DNA from: Malania oleifera
Taxonomy: Eukaryota > Streptophyta > Magnoliopsida > Santalales > Ximeniaceae
NCBI RefSeq assembly: GCF_029873635.1
Contig: NC_080421.1
Span: 36,126,617 to 36,190,616 of the forward strand
Length of the DNA: 64,000 nucleotides
Direction: 5' to 3'
The first letter of the stretch is position 1; the number at the start of each line of letters is the position of its first letter. Below the pieces are notes generated by a model. The model saw only the letters and a program-made list of their open reading frames with translations, was not told where the DNA came from and ran no database searches. Shown one piece after another: positions 31,691 to 42,981 of the stretch. A program made the position numbers and the translations under genes.

Positions 31691-33575
31691 TCATTGTTTT
31701 ACTGTAGTTCCATTATTTGTTTTCCATTCTCCTTGGACTTTAACATATTTTTTCTTTAATGGGCAATTAAACATTATATGACCTTTAGTCTTGCACATAT
31801 AGCAAGTGGTGTGTTCATGTTTGTTATTTGATGAAGTGCTAGCATAAAACCTAGCTTCCTTATTAAAGTATCTCATGTATAGCTTTTTATTCTTTTTATT
31901 TGTTTTACCATTGTAGCCTATTCCTTCTTTGTTTCCATGAAGCCTTTACTCTCCAATCATCTTTTCAAAGTTCTCTTTACCTTTAGTAAAGTTATAGATA
32001 ATCTTTTCCTTATCCTTAACTATCTTTTTGAGTTCATTTATTTCTAAATCTTTCTTAGTCAAACCATCTATATGAGTTTTATCTAATTCTTGTTTTATTT
32101 CTTCTTCCAGCTTCTTAATATAAGTATTTCTTTCTTCTTCAATAACTTTGAATGATTCTAGTTGCTTTACTAGTTCTTGATTCTGATATTTCAAAGTTAT
32201 ATTTCTTTTAGACATTTTTATAAATCTTTTATGTAGTGAAAATAATTCAATTTTTAATTCCTTGTAAGAAGGCAAATTGTCACATGACTCATCAGAAGAC
32301 ACATTTTGAGATGCTATTGAAGAGTAATAAGAATTTACCTCTTCATCATTTTCCATGAAGCATATATTTTCCATCTCTTGTTCACTTGATTCAGTTTCAG
32401 TTTCACTGGAGCTTGAATCGTCCCAAGTAGCTTTCATTGCTTCCTTCTTTTTCTTCTTGTCCTTCTTGAACAATGGACACTCCGGTTTAATATGTCTTGG
32501 CTTTTTGCAGTGATAACAAATTGGTAATTCGTTTTTACCTTTACTTTCCTACTTGTATCTCCCTTTTCAGTTTTCTTTTTGTAGAATTTTCTAGGAAACC
32601 TTTTATTTTTTCTATAGAATTTTCCTAGTCTCTTAGTAATGAATGCCCATTCGTCTTGATCTAGGTCACTTGTTTCGCTTTCTTCTTCAGTATTGGTATG
32701 GCTAGATGCCTTTAGAGCTATGGATTTTTTATGCTTTGGTTCAGGGTTTCTTTCTTTCAGTGCCATTTCATATGTAAGAAGTGAACTTATAAGTTCATCC
32801 AAAGACGTAGTCTTAAGGTTTCTACCTTCCGTGATAGCTGTGGCCTTTGGTTCCCAAATAGAGGGTAGACCTCTTAGAATTTTCCTAATCATTTCATATG
32901 TAGTATGGGTTTTTCCTAAGACACTTAAAGAGTTTATTATGTAAGAAGTGAACCTATAAGTTCATCCAAAGACGTAGTCTTAAGGTTTCTACCTTCCGTG
33001 ATAGCTGTGGCCTTTGGTTTCCAAATAGAGGGTAGACCTCTTAGAATTTTCCTAATCATTTCATATGTAGTATGGGTTTTTCCTAAGACACTTATAGAGT
33101 TTATTATGTGGGTAAATCTGGTGTACATGCTTGATATTGTTTCTTCAGAATTCATTTTGAAGGCTTCGTATTCACTTGTTAGCATATCTATTCTATTGTC
33201 TCTAACATTGACGGTTCCTTCATAAGTTACTTCTAACTTATCCCAAATTTCCTTAGTTGTTTTGCAAGCCATGACTCGATTAAACTCATTAGCATCTAAT
33301 GCATAATATAACACATTTATAGCACTTGCATTTACCTGAAGCATTTTATAGTCTAAGTCTGTCATGTCTTTCTTTTCTTTTGGAATGTGTTTTCCATCAA
33401 CTAACTTAGTGGGAATAAGATTTCCATCCATAACAACTTCCCAAACTTTCCAATCCATGTGTTGGAGATATATTTCCATTCTCTTTTTCCAAAAAGTGTA
33501 ATTGTGTCCACAAAAGATTGGTGGACGGGTTGAGGATTGTCCTTCACCAAAAGGTGCTACTCCAATGTTTGTCAT
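31691..33575 (-). pseudogene. Element C gag, broken by a 167-bp tandem duplication and frameshifts
   Basis: Start ATG at 33575 (MTNIGVAPFGEGQSSTRPP). The core has FWKKRMEIYLQHMDWK, EIWDKLEVTYEGT and YTRFTHI. At 33104-32771 a duplicated block repeats MIRKILRGLPSIW and LDELI and shifts frame. A second shift near 32540 lies just before the first zinc knuckle. The coiled-coil part runs 32473-31946, and a second knuckle (CYMCKTKGHIMFNC) is at about 31800. Same architecture as B gag. Confidence 0.88.
32771..33104. repeat. 167-bp tandem duplication in element C gag
   Basis: Copies 32771-32937 and 32938-33104 differ at about three bases. A shared TATGT-like end suggests short-homology slippage. 167 is not a multiple of three, so it breaks the gag frame. 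Confidence 0.92.
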
Positions 33576-33617
33576 TAGATCTTTTTATAGTTTCTTTTTA
33601 GGAATTTCTATAACTAG

Positions 33618-33629
33618 TCTCTGATACCA
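33618..33629 (-). other. Primer binding site of element C
   Basis: Minus-strand TGGTATCAGAGA, the tRNA-iMet site with one change at the end, two bases from the 5' LTR. Confidence 0.85.
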
Positions 33630-33631
33630 AT

Positions 33632-35469
33632 TGAAATGAAGAATAGCTTCCCAAGAGGGGGGGTGAATTCGATTCTTTTTAATATTTTAATGATTTTTAG
33701 ACTTTTGGATTTTAACAACCTAGAAAACAAGATATATATGAATGATAACCACACTCAAGAATATTGAAATTTAAATTTACAAGTCAATCAATGAAATCAT
33801 GATAATTCAATCACTCAATCAAAATGTAAAAACTTTTGTTGATTTCCCTGTAAACTCTTAGTATACACTTTACTTGATCAAGATTTCCGCAGATTAATCA
33901 ACGTACTCCCTTCTTGGGTTTCCGCAAACGATTAATCAAAACGTACTTTCTAAATATCAGGTACTTTTATTTCTTTCTCAATTTAGAACCTGCAACCTGC
34001 ACTTATAAATCATATAAAAATAGCAAGTAAAGAATGTCAAGTAAATCAGAGAGAAAGAGACAAGAATTTTTACGAGATTCGGCTTCGACACAGCTTACGT
34101 CCTCGCCTTAAGCAAAACACCAAAGGATTCCACTATATCAGTTCTGTTACCCGGTGGAACAATACCAATTTACAACCACTCCTTCTGTCAGGCTAGAGCT
34201 CGCCTCTCCAAACAATAACCCCTTGTTTGGTCCAACGATTCAACAACTCTGAATAATTTAAGAATGATGATAAAGAAATTTGTGTACAAAAGAGAACTCT
34301 CACAATAGAGTAGATTAGTACAATAATCAGCTCACTTATACTCCAAAATAATTCAAATATAAGAAATTTGAAGCTCAACGCTTAGTATGAATTACCAAAT
34401 GATTTTTCAAAGAAAATGAAAGATTCTGATTTTTTAAAGCTTTGCTTCAAAAATATAAATCAATATCAGATTAGAAAGTTTAAGCACAAGAAAATTTTAG
34501 ATCCTTTGAGAAATTTGAATATTTGAAAATCACTTGATCTAAAAACTTTTGAAAAGTAGCTTAATCTAAAAACCTTGAAGGTTGCTTGATCTTAAATTTT
34601 GAAGATTGCTGGATCTGAAACTTTGAAGATTTCTGGATTTGAAACTTTTGAGAATTTCTGGATCTAAAACTTTTGAAGATTTTTGGATCTGAAACTTTTG
34701 AGAATTGCTTAATTTCAAAAACCTTTTAATATTGCCTCTATGATCATTATTTTAAACTGTTGAAGCTTTTGACTATTTATAGATGTTTTTAGAAACCATC
34801 CATTACTCCCAAAGATTCCTAAAATTCATTTCCAAATATTTTGAAATAAATATGTTTAAAAATATGGTTTAAAAAAACTTCTCTTTTTAACCCCTTTTTA
34901 TTTATCAAAACAAAAAAAACTTTTTGGAGTATATATGTTTAAAAAAATTTTTTTTGATTTTCCAAATATTTTGAAATAAATATGTTTAAAAACATGGTTT
35001 AAAAAATCTTCTCTTCTTAAGCCCTTTTTATTTATTAAAAAAAAAAAAACTTTTTAGAGTATATATGTTAAAAAAAATATTTTTGATTTTCTATGAGCTT
35101 CAAACCACTTTATATTTGAGTTTAACCTTTGAAGTACTTACATTAAGAACATCCTAAAATATAATATTTTAATCTTCAATCTTGTTCTTCCATCATCTTT
35201 GTTGTTTCAATCTTTTATTTGAGCTTTTCACCAGTATAATTTTATTCCTTATGCTCTTTGTAATCCATAAGCTTTTCTTTGTGTTCTTCAAGGATTATTT
35301 GTGATCCATAAACTATACTTGTGTTCTTCAAGAATTCTTTGTAATCCATAGGCTTCTTTATGCACTTGGGTTTTGTCACTTTCCTGAAAAAATTTTACTT
35401 GAAACATATTAAACATATTATTGATTTGTTATCATCAAAATAAGAATTGTAAGCCTTATTAAGCCAACA
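33632..35469 (-). repeat. 5' LTR of element C (1838 bp)
   Basis: On the minus strand it starts TGTTGGCTTAATAAG at 35469 and ends GCTATTCTTCATTTCA at 33632. TATA box CTATAAATAG at 34773-34782. The 130-bp duplication stands at 34834/34964. Conserved block near 34075-34110. No palindrome array. Confidence 0.92.
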
Positions 35470-35474
35470 AACAT

Positions 35475-35622
35475 GAAAAGAGACATCGCCCAATTTGTAG
35501 AGCAGTGCCTGACATGTTAGCGGATCAAAATGGAACATCAGAGGCCGGCAGGACCACTTCAGTCACTTGACGTTCTTGAGTGGAAGGGGGAACAAGTCTC
35601 GATGGATTTTGTGATGGGTTTA
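35475..35622 (+). pseudogene. Element D integrase, middle fragment between C and E
   Basis: This encodes MKRDIAQFVEQCLTC, completing the HHCC zinc domain, then a TAG and RIKMEHQRPAGPLQSL, LEWKGEQVSMDFVMGL, the approach to the catalytic core. Left end follows the C target duplication; right end is cut by solo LTR E. Confidence 0.85.
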
Positions 35623-36048
35623 TGTTGGCCTAATAAAGGCATACAATTCTTATTTTGATGATAACAAATCAAATGATATGTTTAGTATGTTTTTAGAAAA
35701 AGTTTTTAGGAAAATAGTAAAGCTAAAGTGCAGAAGGAAGTTTAGAAGTACAAAGAATCTTTGAAGAATACAAAGAAAAGTTTATGGGTTATCAAGAGCA
35801 TGAAGAACAAAGTTATACTGTGAAAATCTCAAAGGAAAGATTGCAACCACAAAGTTGATGAAAGAAGAAGTTTGAAGACTAAAAGAGTTATAGTAAGGAT
35901 ATTCTAAATGTAAGTACTTCAAGGTTAAACTCAAATATTTTGAAGCTCAAAGAAAATAAAAAATATGTTTCTAAACATATATACTCTAAAGAGTATTTTT
36001 CAATAAGTAAAAAGGGCTTAAGAAGAGAAAATTTTTTTTAATGAAAGG

Positions 36049-36262
36049 CTAGGCAACTGCCATAATGAGGCAGGTGACTGCCACATTAAGAAAATGATTT
36101 TTCGAAAAGTCAGTAGCTAGACAAGCAACTGCCTAACCAGCCAGGCGCCTGCATGTACAAGCCAGGCGACTGCCTTGGTTCTGGCAGGCAACTGCCTGCA
36201 TTCTGTGTTAAGAGTTGCTCTGTGACAGGCGACTGCCAATCGTGGCAAGGGACTACCACTCG
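36049..36262. repeat. Palindrome array in solo LTR E
   Basis: About eight units around GGCAGGCGACTGCC or CCAGGCGCCTGC, spaced about 20-45 bases. In the LTRs of element C the two flanks of this array (AAGAAGAGAA... and ...AAACCA) are joined directly. Confidence 0.85.
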
Positions 36263-37353
36263 AACATTGGCATTAATTCTCTCAACGGAAAGATTTTTTA
36301 AACCACATTTTTAAACATATTTATTTCAAGATATTTGGAAATGATTTTTAGAAATCTTTGGGAGTAATGGATGGCTTCTAAAAACATCTATAAATAGTCA
36401 AAAGCTTCAAAGGTTTAAAATGTTCATCATTAAAGCAATATTGAAAGGTTTTTTGAAATCAAGCAATTCTCAAGAGTTTTCAGATCCGGCAAAGTTTTCA
36501 GATCCAGCAATCTTCAAAGTTTTTAGATCAAGCAACTTTTCAAAGTTTTTTTTTGGATCAAGCAATCTTCAAGTATTCAAATTTCTCAAAGGATCTAAAT
36601 CTTTCTTGTGCTTAAAATTCTGATCTACTATTGATTTATACTTTGAAACAAAGCTTTCAAAAATCAGAATCTTTCATTTTTCTTTGAAAAATTATTTGGT
36701 AATTCATACTAAGTACTGAGCTTCAAATTTCTTATATTTGAATTACCTTGGAGTATAAGTGAGCTGATCATTGTACTAATTTGCTCTATTATGAGAGTTC
36801 TCTTTTGTACACATAATTTGATTATCATCATTCTTAAAAACGATTCAAAGTTGTTGAATTGTTGGATGAAACAAAAGTTTATTGTTTGGAGAGGCGGACT
36901 CTAGCATGATAGAAGGAGTGGTTGTAAATTATTGTTCCACCAGGTAGCGGAACTGATATAGTGGAATCCTTTGGGGTTTTTGCCAAAGGCGAGGATGTAG
37001 GCTATGTTGAAGCCGAACCTCGTAAAAACTCTTGTCTCTTTCTCTCTACTTTACTCTACAATTTTTACTTGCTATTTTTATATGATTTATAAGTGCAGGT
37101 TGCAGGTTATGAATTGAGAAAGAAACAAAAGTACTTGATATTAAGAAAGTACGTTTTGATTAATCGTTTGCAGAAACCCAAAAAGGGAGTACGTTGATTA
37201 ATCTGCGGAAATCTTGATAAAGTAAAGTGTATACTATGAGTTTTCAGGAAAATGAATAAAAGTTTTTATATTTTGATTGGGTGATTGAATTATCATGATT
37301 TCATTGATTGACTTGTGAATTTATAATTTCAGTACTCTAAAGTGTGATTATTG

Positions 37354-37356
<3 letters not shown>

Positions 37357-37406
<50 letters not shown>
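37357..37406. repeat. (AT)n microsatellite in solo LTR E
   Basis: About 25 AT units. The corresponding place in the C LTRs (near 33731) has only a short ATATATAT. Confidence 0.95.
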
Positions 37407-37408
<2 letters not shown>

Positions 37409-37504
37409 TGTTTTCTATGTTGTTAAAATCAAAAGTCTAAAAATCATTAAAATAGAAAAAGAATCCAATTCACCCCTCCTCTTGGGAAGCTATTCCTCAT
37501 TTCA

Positions 37505-37925
37505 GTTTACTTGCGGTGGTGCATGGGCAAAATACCATATGGGTTATAGTAGATCGGTTGACGAAGACTGCACATTTCATTCCAATTAGAGTTAGCTACT
37601 CTTTGAATAGGTTGGCAGAACTTTATGTGCAAGAGGTGGTACGACTCCATGGTGTCCCTATATCTCTTGTTTTAGATCGGGATCCGTGTTTCACGTCTTG
37701 GTGCTGAGGAAGTACGTGTCGGATCCTTTGCATGTGTTGAGTTATGAACCTCTAGAGATCGGTGAGGCTTTATCATATGAGGAGGTACCAGTACTGATAT
37801 TAGATCGAAAAGTTCAGCAATTACAAACTAGGGAAATACCGCTAGTGAATGTATTATGGTGTAACCTTGCAGTGGAGGAAGTTTCATGGGAGTTAGAGTC
37901 AGAGATACGCCAGAAGTACCCGTAG
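37505..37925 (+). pseudogene. Element D integrase core fragment joined to a chromodomain-like end
   Basis: Two pieces. 37516-37700 encodes the start of the integrase core (IWVIVDRLTKTAHFIP, then RLHGVPISLVLDRDPCFTS, with the first two acidic residues). At about 37700 it jumps, in another frame, to LRKYVSDPLHV, then YEEVPVLILDRK and VEEVSWELESEIRQKYP, the chromodomain-like C terminus, ending in TAG at 37923. Several hundred bases of core and linker, including the third catalytic residue, are missing. The stretch 37926-38173 is untranslated. Confidence 0.85.
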
Positions 37926-38173
37926 TTATTTTTGGATGGTATGTAGTTATGTATAGTAGTATAGGTGGTATGGTCTTCGGGAGAGTTTTGTGTGTGTGTA
38001 ATCTTCCGAAGCATCATATTGTAACCACAGTATCCCTCCGCCATAAGCGAGGGTAGATAATAAATTCGGGCCGGAGCTGCTTTAAGGGTGGCTGCCAACT
38101 CTTCTATAGGTCTCCTACATAAGGTAGAGTATGCTTGATATCAGTTGGTGAATTTCAGGGACGAAGTTCTTAT

Positions 38174-38186
38174 AAGGAGAGGAGAT
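38174..38186 (+). other. Polypurine tract of element D
   Basis: AAGGAGAGGAGAT directly before the 3' LTR start TGTAGTAACC. Confidence 0.85.
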
Positions 38187-40836
38187 TGTAGTAACCCGAC
38201 CCAAAAAAATAAAAATAAAAAAATAATAATAAATAATAAATAAGTAAATAATAAATAAATAAATAAAGAGATATTTTGGAGGAGATATTTTGGAGAAGAT
38301 ATTTTGAAAGGAGATATTTTGAGATATTTGTATATAAATATCTTGAAGATATTTATTTAGATTACTTAAAGGCTAAGTTAAGTTTTATTTTATAAATTCT
38401 CTCATTCTCTCTCTCTCTCTCTCTCTAAGATCCTTCGTTGTTCGTCATCTGTTTCAAAAAACGGAGGGTACTGCGTGGATCAGAAGAGGAAACTCTATAA
38501 TTTTAGCGGATCAGATCGTCGTTTCGGAGATTTTTGTGTCTTTCCCAAAAATCAAGGTAGGGATTTGATCTTAGTTTTGATTGAATATTTGGATAGTAGT
38601 AGAAAATATAGTAAGATTATGTTTTGTGGTTTTAGGTTTTCGGGATTCTGGGTTGTTGGTTTGGATCGTTTCCGAACATAGTTTCGTTTCGAGTTTAAGG
38701 TAAGGGGAATTTGATTACAACAGTCATTTTTAGAAAACTAAACCGCTAAAAAGTTAGTTTATACTTATATGTATGATTTAACTACTTAGTTGCTAAATTC
38801 TACCGAGTAGAAATGTCGGTTTTATGATTTTACGATTTTTGGTAAAAACGAGGATTTTGGCATATAATCTCCAAATCTTACGAAAAACACTTATTTGCAT
38901 TTATATTGTAATAGGAGATGCTTGAATCCTTTACTTTTCCTTTCAAATGATGTTTATTGGATTTATATCATTTAGCGGATTTTTGGACTAAACTTATGTG
39001 ATATATGTTGAAATGGAAATGTATGAATTTTCTATACTATTGATATAAATTGTCACGATGTCCCGGAGCGCGTGTGCCCCAGGCGGCGAAATAAAAATAA
39101 TGATTATAATTTTCGAGAAAAATAAGGAATGCCGGAGTTGCCACTAACCTTTTAGTGTGATTAGAACACATGATTACTACCTTGTTAAGGGTAGAATGGA
39201 TCTATGTTACCAGAGTTGGGCTCGAGAGTTTGGTTACGCGAGGAGAAGGTATGAGCACCCCCTACGCGCCCGTTCTTACGAACGGTACCTAATTAATTCG
39301 GAATTATCCTTAAGTTAATCTAATAAGTCTTTCAAATTACCCCTCTAATAGTATATTTACAAATATACATGCAATATAAATAAATAAATAAATGGATAAA
39401 TAAATAAATAAATAATGCAAAAATATATGCAATATATGAATATTTACATATTCCCTCAGAACTAAGGGTAAGTGGAGTCCAAAGGCTCATACTCCCGCAT
39501 TAAAATCATAGGGATAAACATATATGAAAATAAATAATACTACAAAATAATAAAAATAAATATCATAATACATGATACAAAATATAAATATACCCAAGGA
39601 ACAAAAATACTAAAAATATTTAACATTAGTAATAATTAAAAGTGATGACAATATTGACAATAATATTACTATAATAATATTCTTATACTAATAATATCAT
39701 ATTAATATTGCGATGCTACACTATAATAGTAGTTTATAATATCATAATAATACCATACTAATATACATAGTAAATATAATAGTAATAACAACGAATAAAT
39801 AATAATAGTAAATAATAAATATGATAATAATAGTAAGTAATAAATGATAAGGATAGTAATAAATAACGATAGGAATAATAACAATATTTATGGTAATAAT
39901 AATATACATATTTTATTTTCCTCAATATTGACACCCAATTAAAGATTCAATACACACATATATCAGGAATTAATTAATAAAACAAATCAAATTAAAGACA
40001 AACAAATAATGAATTTATGGAAACCTATTCAAGCTATTACCAATATATAAACAATGAGTATGGTAACTTCTAGACTTATAGTAATAAATCAAATCGAATT
40101 CGATATACAATTCTAAACAGTTAACATGATAATAATACAATATTATATGGTCAACCATTACATTACGTATAATACAAAATAATGAATTATATCATATACA
40201 TGATAATAGAAACAATATAATAAACCTTAATATACCTAAATTATATATGCACAATAATCTTATAACCTAATAAACCAAAATAATAAAACTAATATGAAAT
40301 AATATATTACCATATTACCTAAAATATACATGACAAAAATACCAATAAACAACAATATTACAACATACCCATAAGAGTTATGACTTAAATAACACAAATT
40401 CAATAATAATATTTAAACATCAAGCAAACATTCAATATGAACAAAATTCCTGCACCCAAGAAAAATAAACCAATTAGTATTTAATCTGCATAAACAAAAA
40501 CAATAAAAATTTAAATATGAACAAAAATCCTGCACCCAAAAAGAATAAATCAATTAGTATTTAATATGCATAAATAAAAATAATAAAAATTTAAATATGA
40601 ACAAAAATCCTGCACCCAAGAAGAATAAATGAATTAGTATTTACCATTGAAAAAAGGATATTAAAGATAATATTAATATATTGATTATCTAACAAGTATA
40701 ACAAGTAAAATAAAAATAATAAAAATAAAAACTTAACTAAATAATAATAAATAAAGGTCAGTGTGTGCATATACAGCATGCATAAAAAATAAAAATAAAA
40801 AAAAATAAAAATTTCAACTTTATAAAACAAACTAAA

Positions 40837-40838
<2 letters not shown>

Positions 40839-40893
<55 letters not shown>
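40839..40893. repeat. (TA)n microsatellite in solo LTR F
   Basis: About 27 TA units beside a short (TG)n. Confidence 0.95.
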
Positions 40894-40896
<3 letters not shown>

Positions 40897-40919
40897 TGTG
40901 TGTGTGTGTATGCAGATAC

Positions 40920-41440
40920 AGCAGGGACTTACCACTGGAGGTGATGGGAGTGTTCGCAGGAGGGGAGCAGTGCCTCGACTGGCTGCTATTGTTGGGCGAG
41001 CTGTGGTTGTCGCCGAAGATACTAGAGGCTGGCCAGAGGTCTTGGGCTGTCTAGTGTGTGGCCGGAGAGAGGAGTTGCGGCAGAGCCGCTAGGATGCCCG
41101 GAGTTGCTACAGATGTGGAGACTCTCGGGTGTTCTGGAGCAGGAAACGGGTGGTTGGTTTCGGTTGTGGTTGCAAGGACGCAGGGGACTGCCAGACTGGA
41201 TCTAGGAATGGTGTGGTGGCTGGAGGCATTGCAGGCAGCAGTGAAGATGGCTGGGTTGTTGCCGGAGTGAATGGTCTGGAGCGGGTGTGAGGTTGGGAGT
41301 GAGAGTCCTCTCTGGGTGTATGGTTGGAACTGGAAGGCTTGCGGGGAGGCGGCTGCTGAGTGAGGTTGGTTGTGGGGCACCGCCGGAATCAAAGAGAGAG
41401 ATCAGCTAAGGTTTTTTTTTTGGTTCTCCGCCCTCTTAGC
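40920..41440 (-). other. GC-rich transcribed-leader-like section of solo LTR F
   Basis: About 500 bases, clearly richer in G+C than the surrounding AT-rich LTR, directly downstream of the TATA box on the minus strand, with CT runs and a C/G homopolymer (41451-41462). Open frames on both strands look like by-products of composition. In LTR J the corresponding section is the 188-bp tandem repeat. Confidence 0.5.
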
Positions 41441-41771
41441 TCTCTGTGCCCCCCCCCCCCCCTTCCGTGTTGTGTGCTTTGGTCTCCTATTTATAAAAAC
41501 ACAACCCTAAAAATCCCTCTTTTCTTTTCCTTTTTCTTTTTATTCTTTTTATACTTTTATGGTAATAATAGATACAGTAATAGTGATAATAAAAATAATA
41601 ATAATTAGTGAATAAAATAATAATACTAATATTAAAAGCAATAATTAATAATAATAATAATAGCAAAATAATAGTAATAATAATAAAGTACTAATAATAA
41701 TGTAGGAAAATAATAATAATAATAATAGTGAAAATAATAATAAAAAAAATAATAAGAATAATATAAATAAC

Positions 41772-41828
<57 letters not shown>
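41772..41828. repeat. (TAA)n microsatellite in solo LTR F
   Basis: About 19 perfect AAT units within a longer degenerate (AAT)n-rich region 41570-41828. LTR J has the counterpart (TTA)n at 50900-51160. Confidence 0.95.
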
Positions 41829-41829
<1 letters not shown>

Positions 41830-42981
41830 TATTAGGCCCTGGGCAAAAATAGGGTGTCTACATAGATTATGGGAACGGAGTTCCAATTTGTTATAATGAG
41901 TATGTAGAAAACAGAGGCCGATGATACACCAAGTTGTATTTGTGAAAAGGGGTAAACCGAGTGGATAGGCGCCGGTTTGAACTCGATGTGATTATTTGAA
42001 TTTGTAAAAATACCAGAATTGCACAAGTTACTATATTTTGTTATAAATTGTATATATGATAAATGGAACCACAGCTTACTACTAAAGGAGTTGAAAGATA
42101 CTCCAGTAATAGGATTTGAAGGATACTCTAGTTAGAAGTTGAAAAAGCTTCAGTTATGGGGTTGAAAGATAACCCCCAATGGCAGGGAATGTTCCTCAGC
42201 TGGAAGGGTACAGTGCAACCACTCATGTTTAAAATTAGTGTGGGTACATAGATGGTCGGCTAGCAGTTGTAATGAAACCACTGGTGGAATAATAAACCAG
42301 ATGGGGGCAGTCGGACTATATATAGATATTTGACATATGCCTGCACAAACAAGGCATTGTTGGAGATATCAGTGCACAACTTGTGCCACGGGGTAAATAG
42401 ACAAAACATGTATGACAAGCTGGCAGTTGTTCTAATATTCATATGCATGATTTAAATACTTGATGTGCAGATAAATGTTATACGATACAGTATTATAAAC
42501 AAATGTTTCAAATGTATGAGTTCGTATGAAAATGTGCATATATGCAGTCAGACACTGTTGTAACTTTTTCTTCCTTACTGAGAGGTGTCTCACCCTATTA
42601 TACAACCTTTATTTTCAGGTCCATCAGTACGCCGGTCCTAGTAGAAAAAGGGTCTGAGGAGATTATTTTTGGTTAGCTTACGTAAGCATTTGAATCTTGT
42701 ATTAAATTTCGATGAAGTTCCTTTTTGGAGGGTTGTAATAACAAGATTTATTCTATGTCTAGTTTTGTGTAATTGTGGATGTATTAGTAAACTCTGGTAT
42801 AAGACTGATAGAAATCCCAATGGATGTTTATGTTTTTCCACAACATTTATATCCCAGTTATGTATGTGTCACACCCGTTTGTCCTTGTTTAGGGCGGGTT
42901 GTTCGAGCATTGTTTATCAGATATAGGTATTCCATATGTTCGATAGCCACCTGGGTCCGTGTAAAGGGTCTGGTCATTACA

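Larger units (their letters stand above)
14965..35469 (-). mobile_element. Element C: Sirevirus with third ORF, carrying element B
   Basis: Boundaries are exact: the target duplication AACAT stands at 14960-14964 and 35470-35474, inside element D integrase. Minus-strand order is 5' LTR 33632-35469, primer site, gag, pol, ORF3, purine tract, and 3' LTR 14965-16468 plus 26441-26668, split by element B. Without B the element is about 10.5 kb. All coding regions are broken: a 167-bp gag duplication, frameshifts, stops and an RNase H deletion. Confidence 0.93.
35623..37504 (+). mobile_element. Solo LTR E (1882 bp), same family as element C
   Basis: Plus orientation: starts TGTTGGCCTAATAAAGG and ends GCTATTCCTCATTTCA. 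Perfect target duplication GTTTA at 35618-35622 and 37505-37509, with no internal domain, so it arose by LTR-LTR recombination. It carries a palindrome array (36049-36262), TATA box CTATAAATAG at 36388-36397, the conserved GGCGAGGATGTAGGC block near 36988 and a (TA)n run. Confidence 0.93.
39051..41862 (-). mobile_element. Solo LTR F (2812 bp), Ogre/Tat-like, in the element D 3' LTR
   Basis: On the minus strand it starts TGTAGACACCCTATTTTTGC and ends CGGGACATCGTGACA. Flanks TAAAT (39046-39050) and TAGAT (41863-41867) are a target duplication with one change; the undisturbed 5' LTR of D reads TAGAT. The same termini occur in solo LTR J. The TGTAGACACC start and GGCGACTCC/CCCGG...GTCGCGACA-type end resemble Ogre/Tat gypsy LTRs from memory. 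No coding region. A minus-strand TATA box TTTATAAATAG is at 41487-41498. Confidence 0.82.
9401..42981 (+). mobile_element. Element D: Ty3/gypsy chromovirus, multiply interrupted
   Basis: LTRs 9401-11316 and 38187-42981 start TGTAGTAACCCGACCC and end TTACA. In order come a tRNA-iMet primer site, gag with zinc knuckle, protease, RT, RNase H, integrase, a chromodomain-like C terminus and a purine tract at 38174. Domain order (integrase after RNase H) and the C-terminal YEEVPVLILDRK motif point to a Tekay/Del-like chromovirus. Sirevirus C, solo LTR E and solo LTR F are inserted in it. Flanking 5-mers CATTT (9396-9400) and TGTTT (42982-42986) differ by two transitions, so the target duplication is decayed or uncertain. 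It carries many stops and a large integrase deletion. Confidence 0.9.
38187..42981 (+). repeat. 3' LTR of element D, interrupted by solo LTR F
   Basis: Parts 38187-39050 and 41863-42981 align with 9401-11316. Without F it is about 1.98 kb. About 70 extra bases near 42230-42305 and 50 near 42670-42725 distinguish it from the 5' LTR. It ends GGTCATTACA. Confidence 0.9.

Noticed and set aside
36420..36623. Repetitive Phe/Ser frame with 'FSDPAxFK' pattern in LTR E
   Set aside because: It comes from a simple AT-rich 'caaagttttcagatc' repetition in the transcribed part of the LTR; the C LTRs carry the same repetition without an open frame.
41051..41392. 113-codon Pro/Ser/Thr-rich frame on the minus strand of LTR F
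   Set aside because: It lies in the GC-rich LTR leader, overlaps competing frames on both strands, and no domain is recognisable; composition alone explains it.
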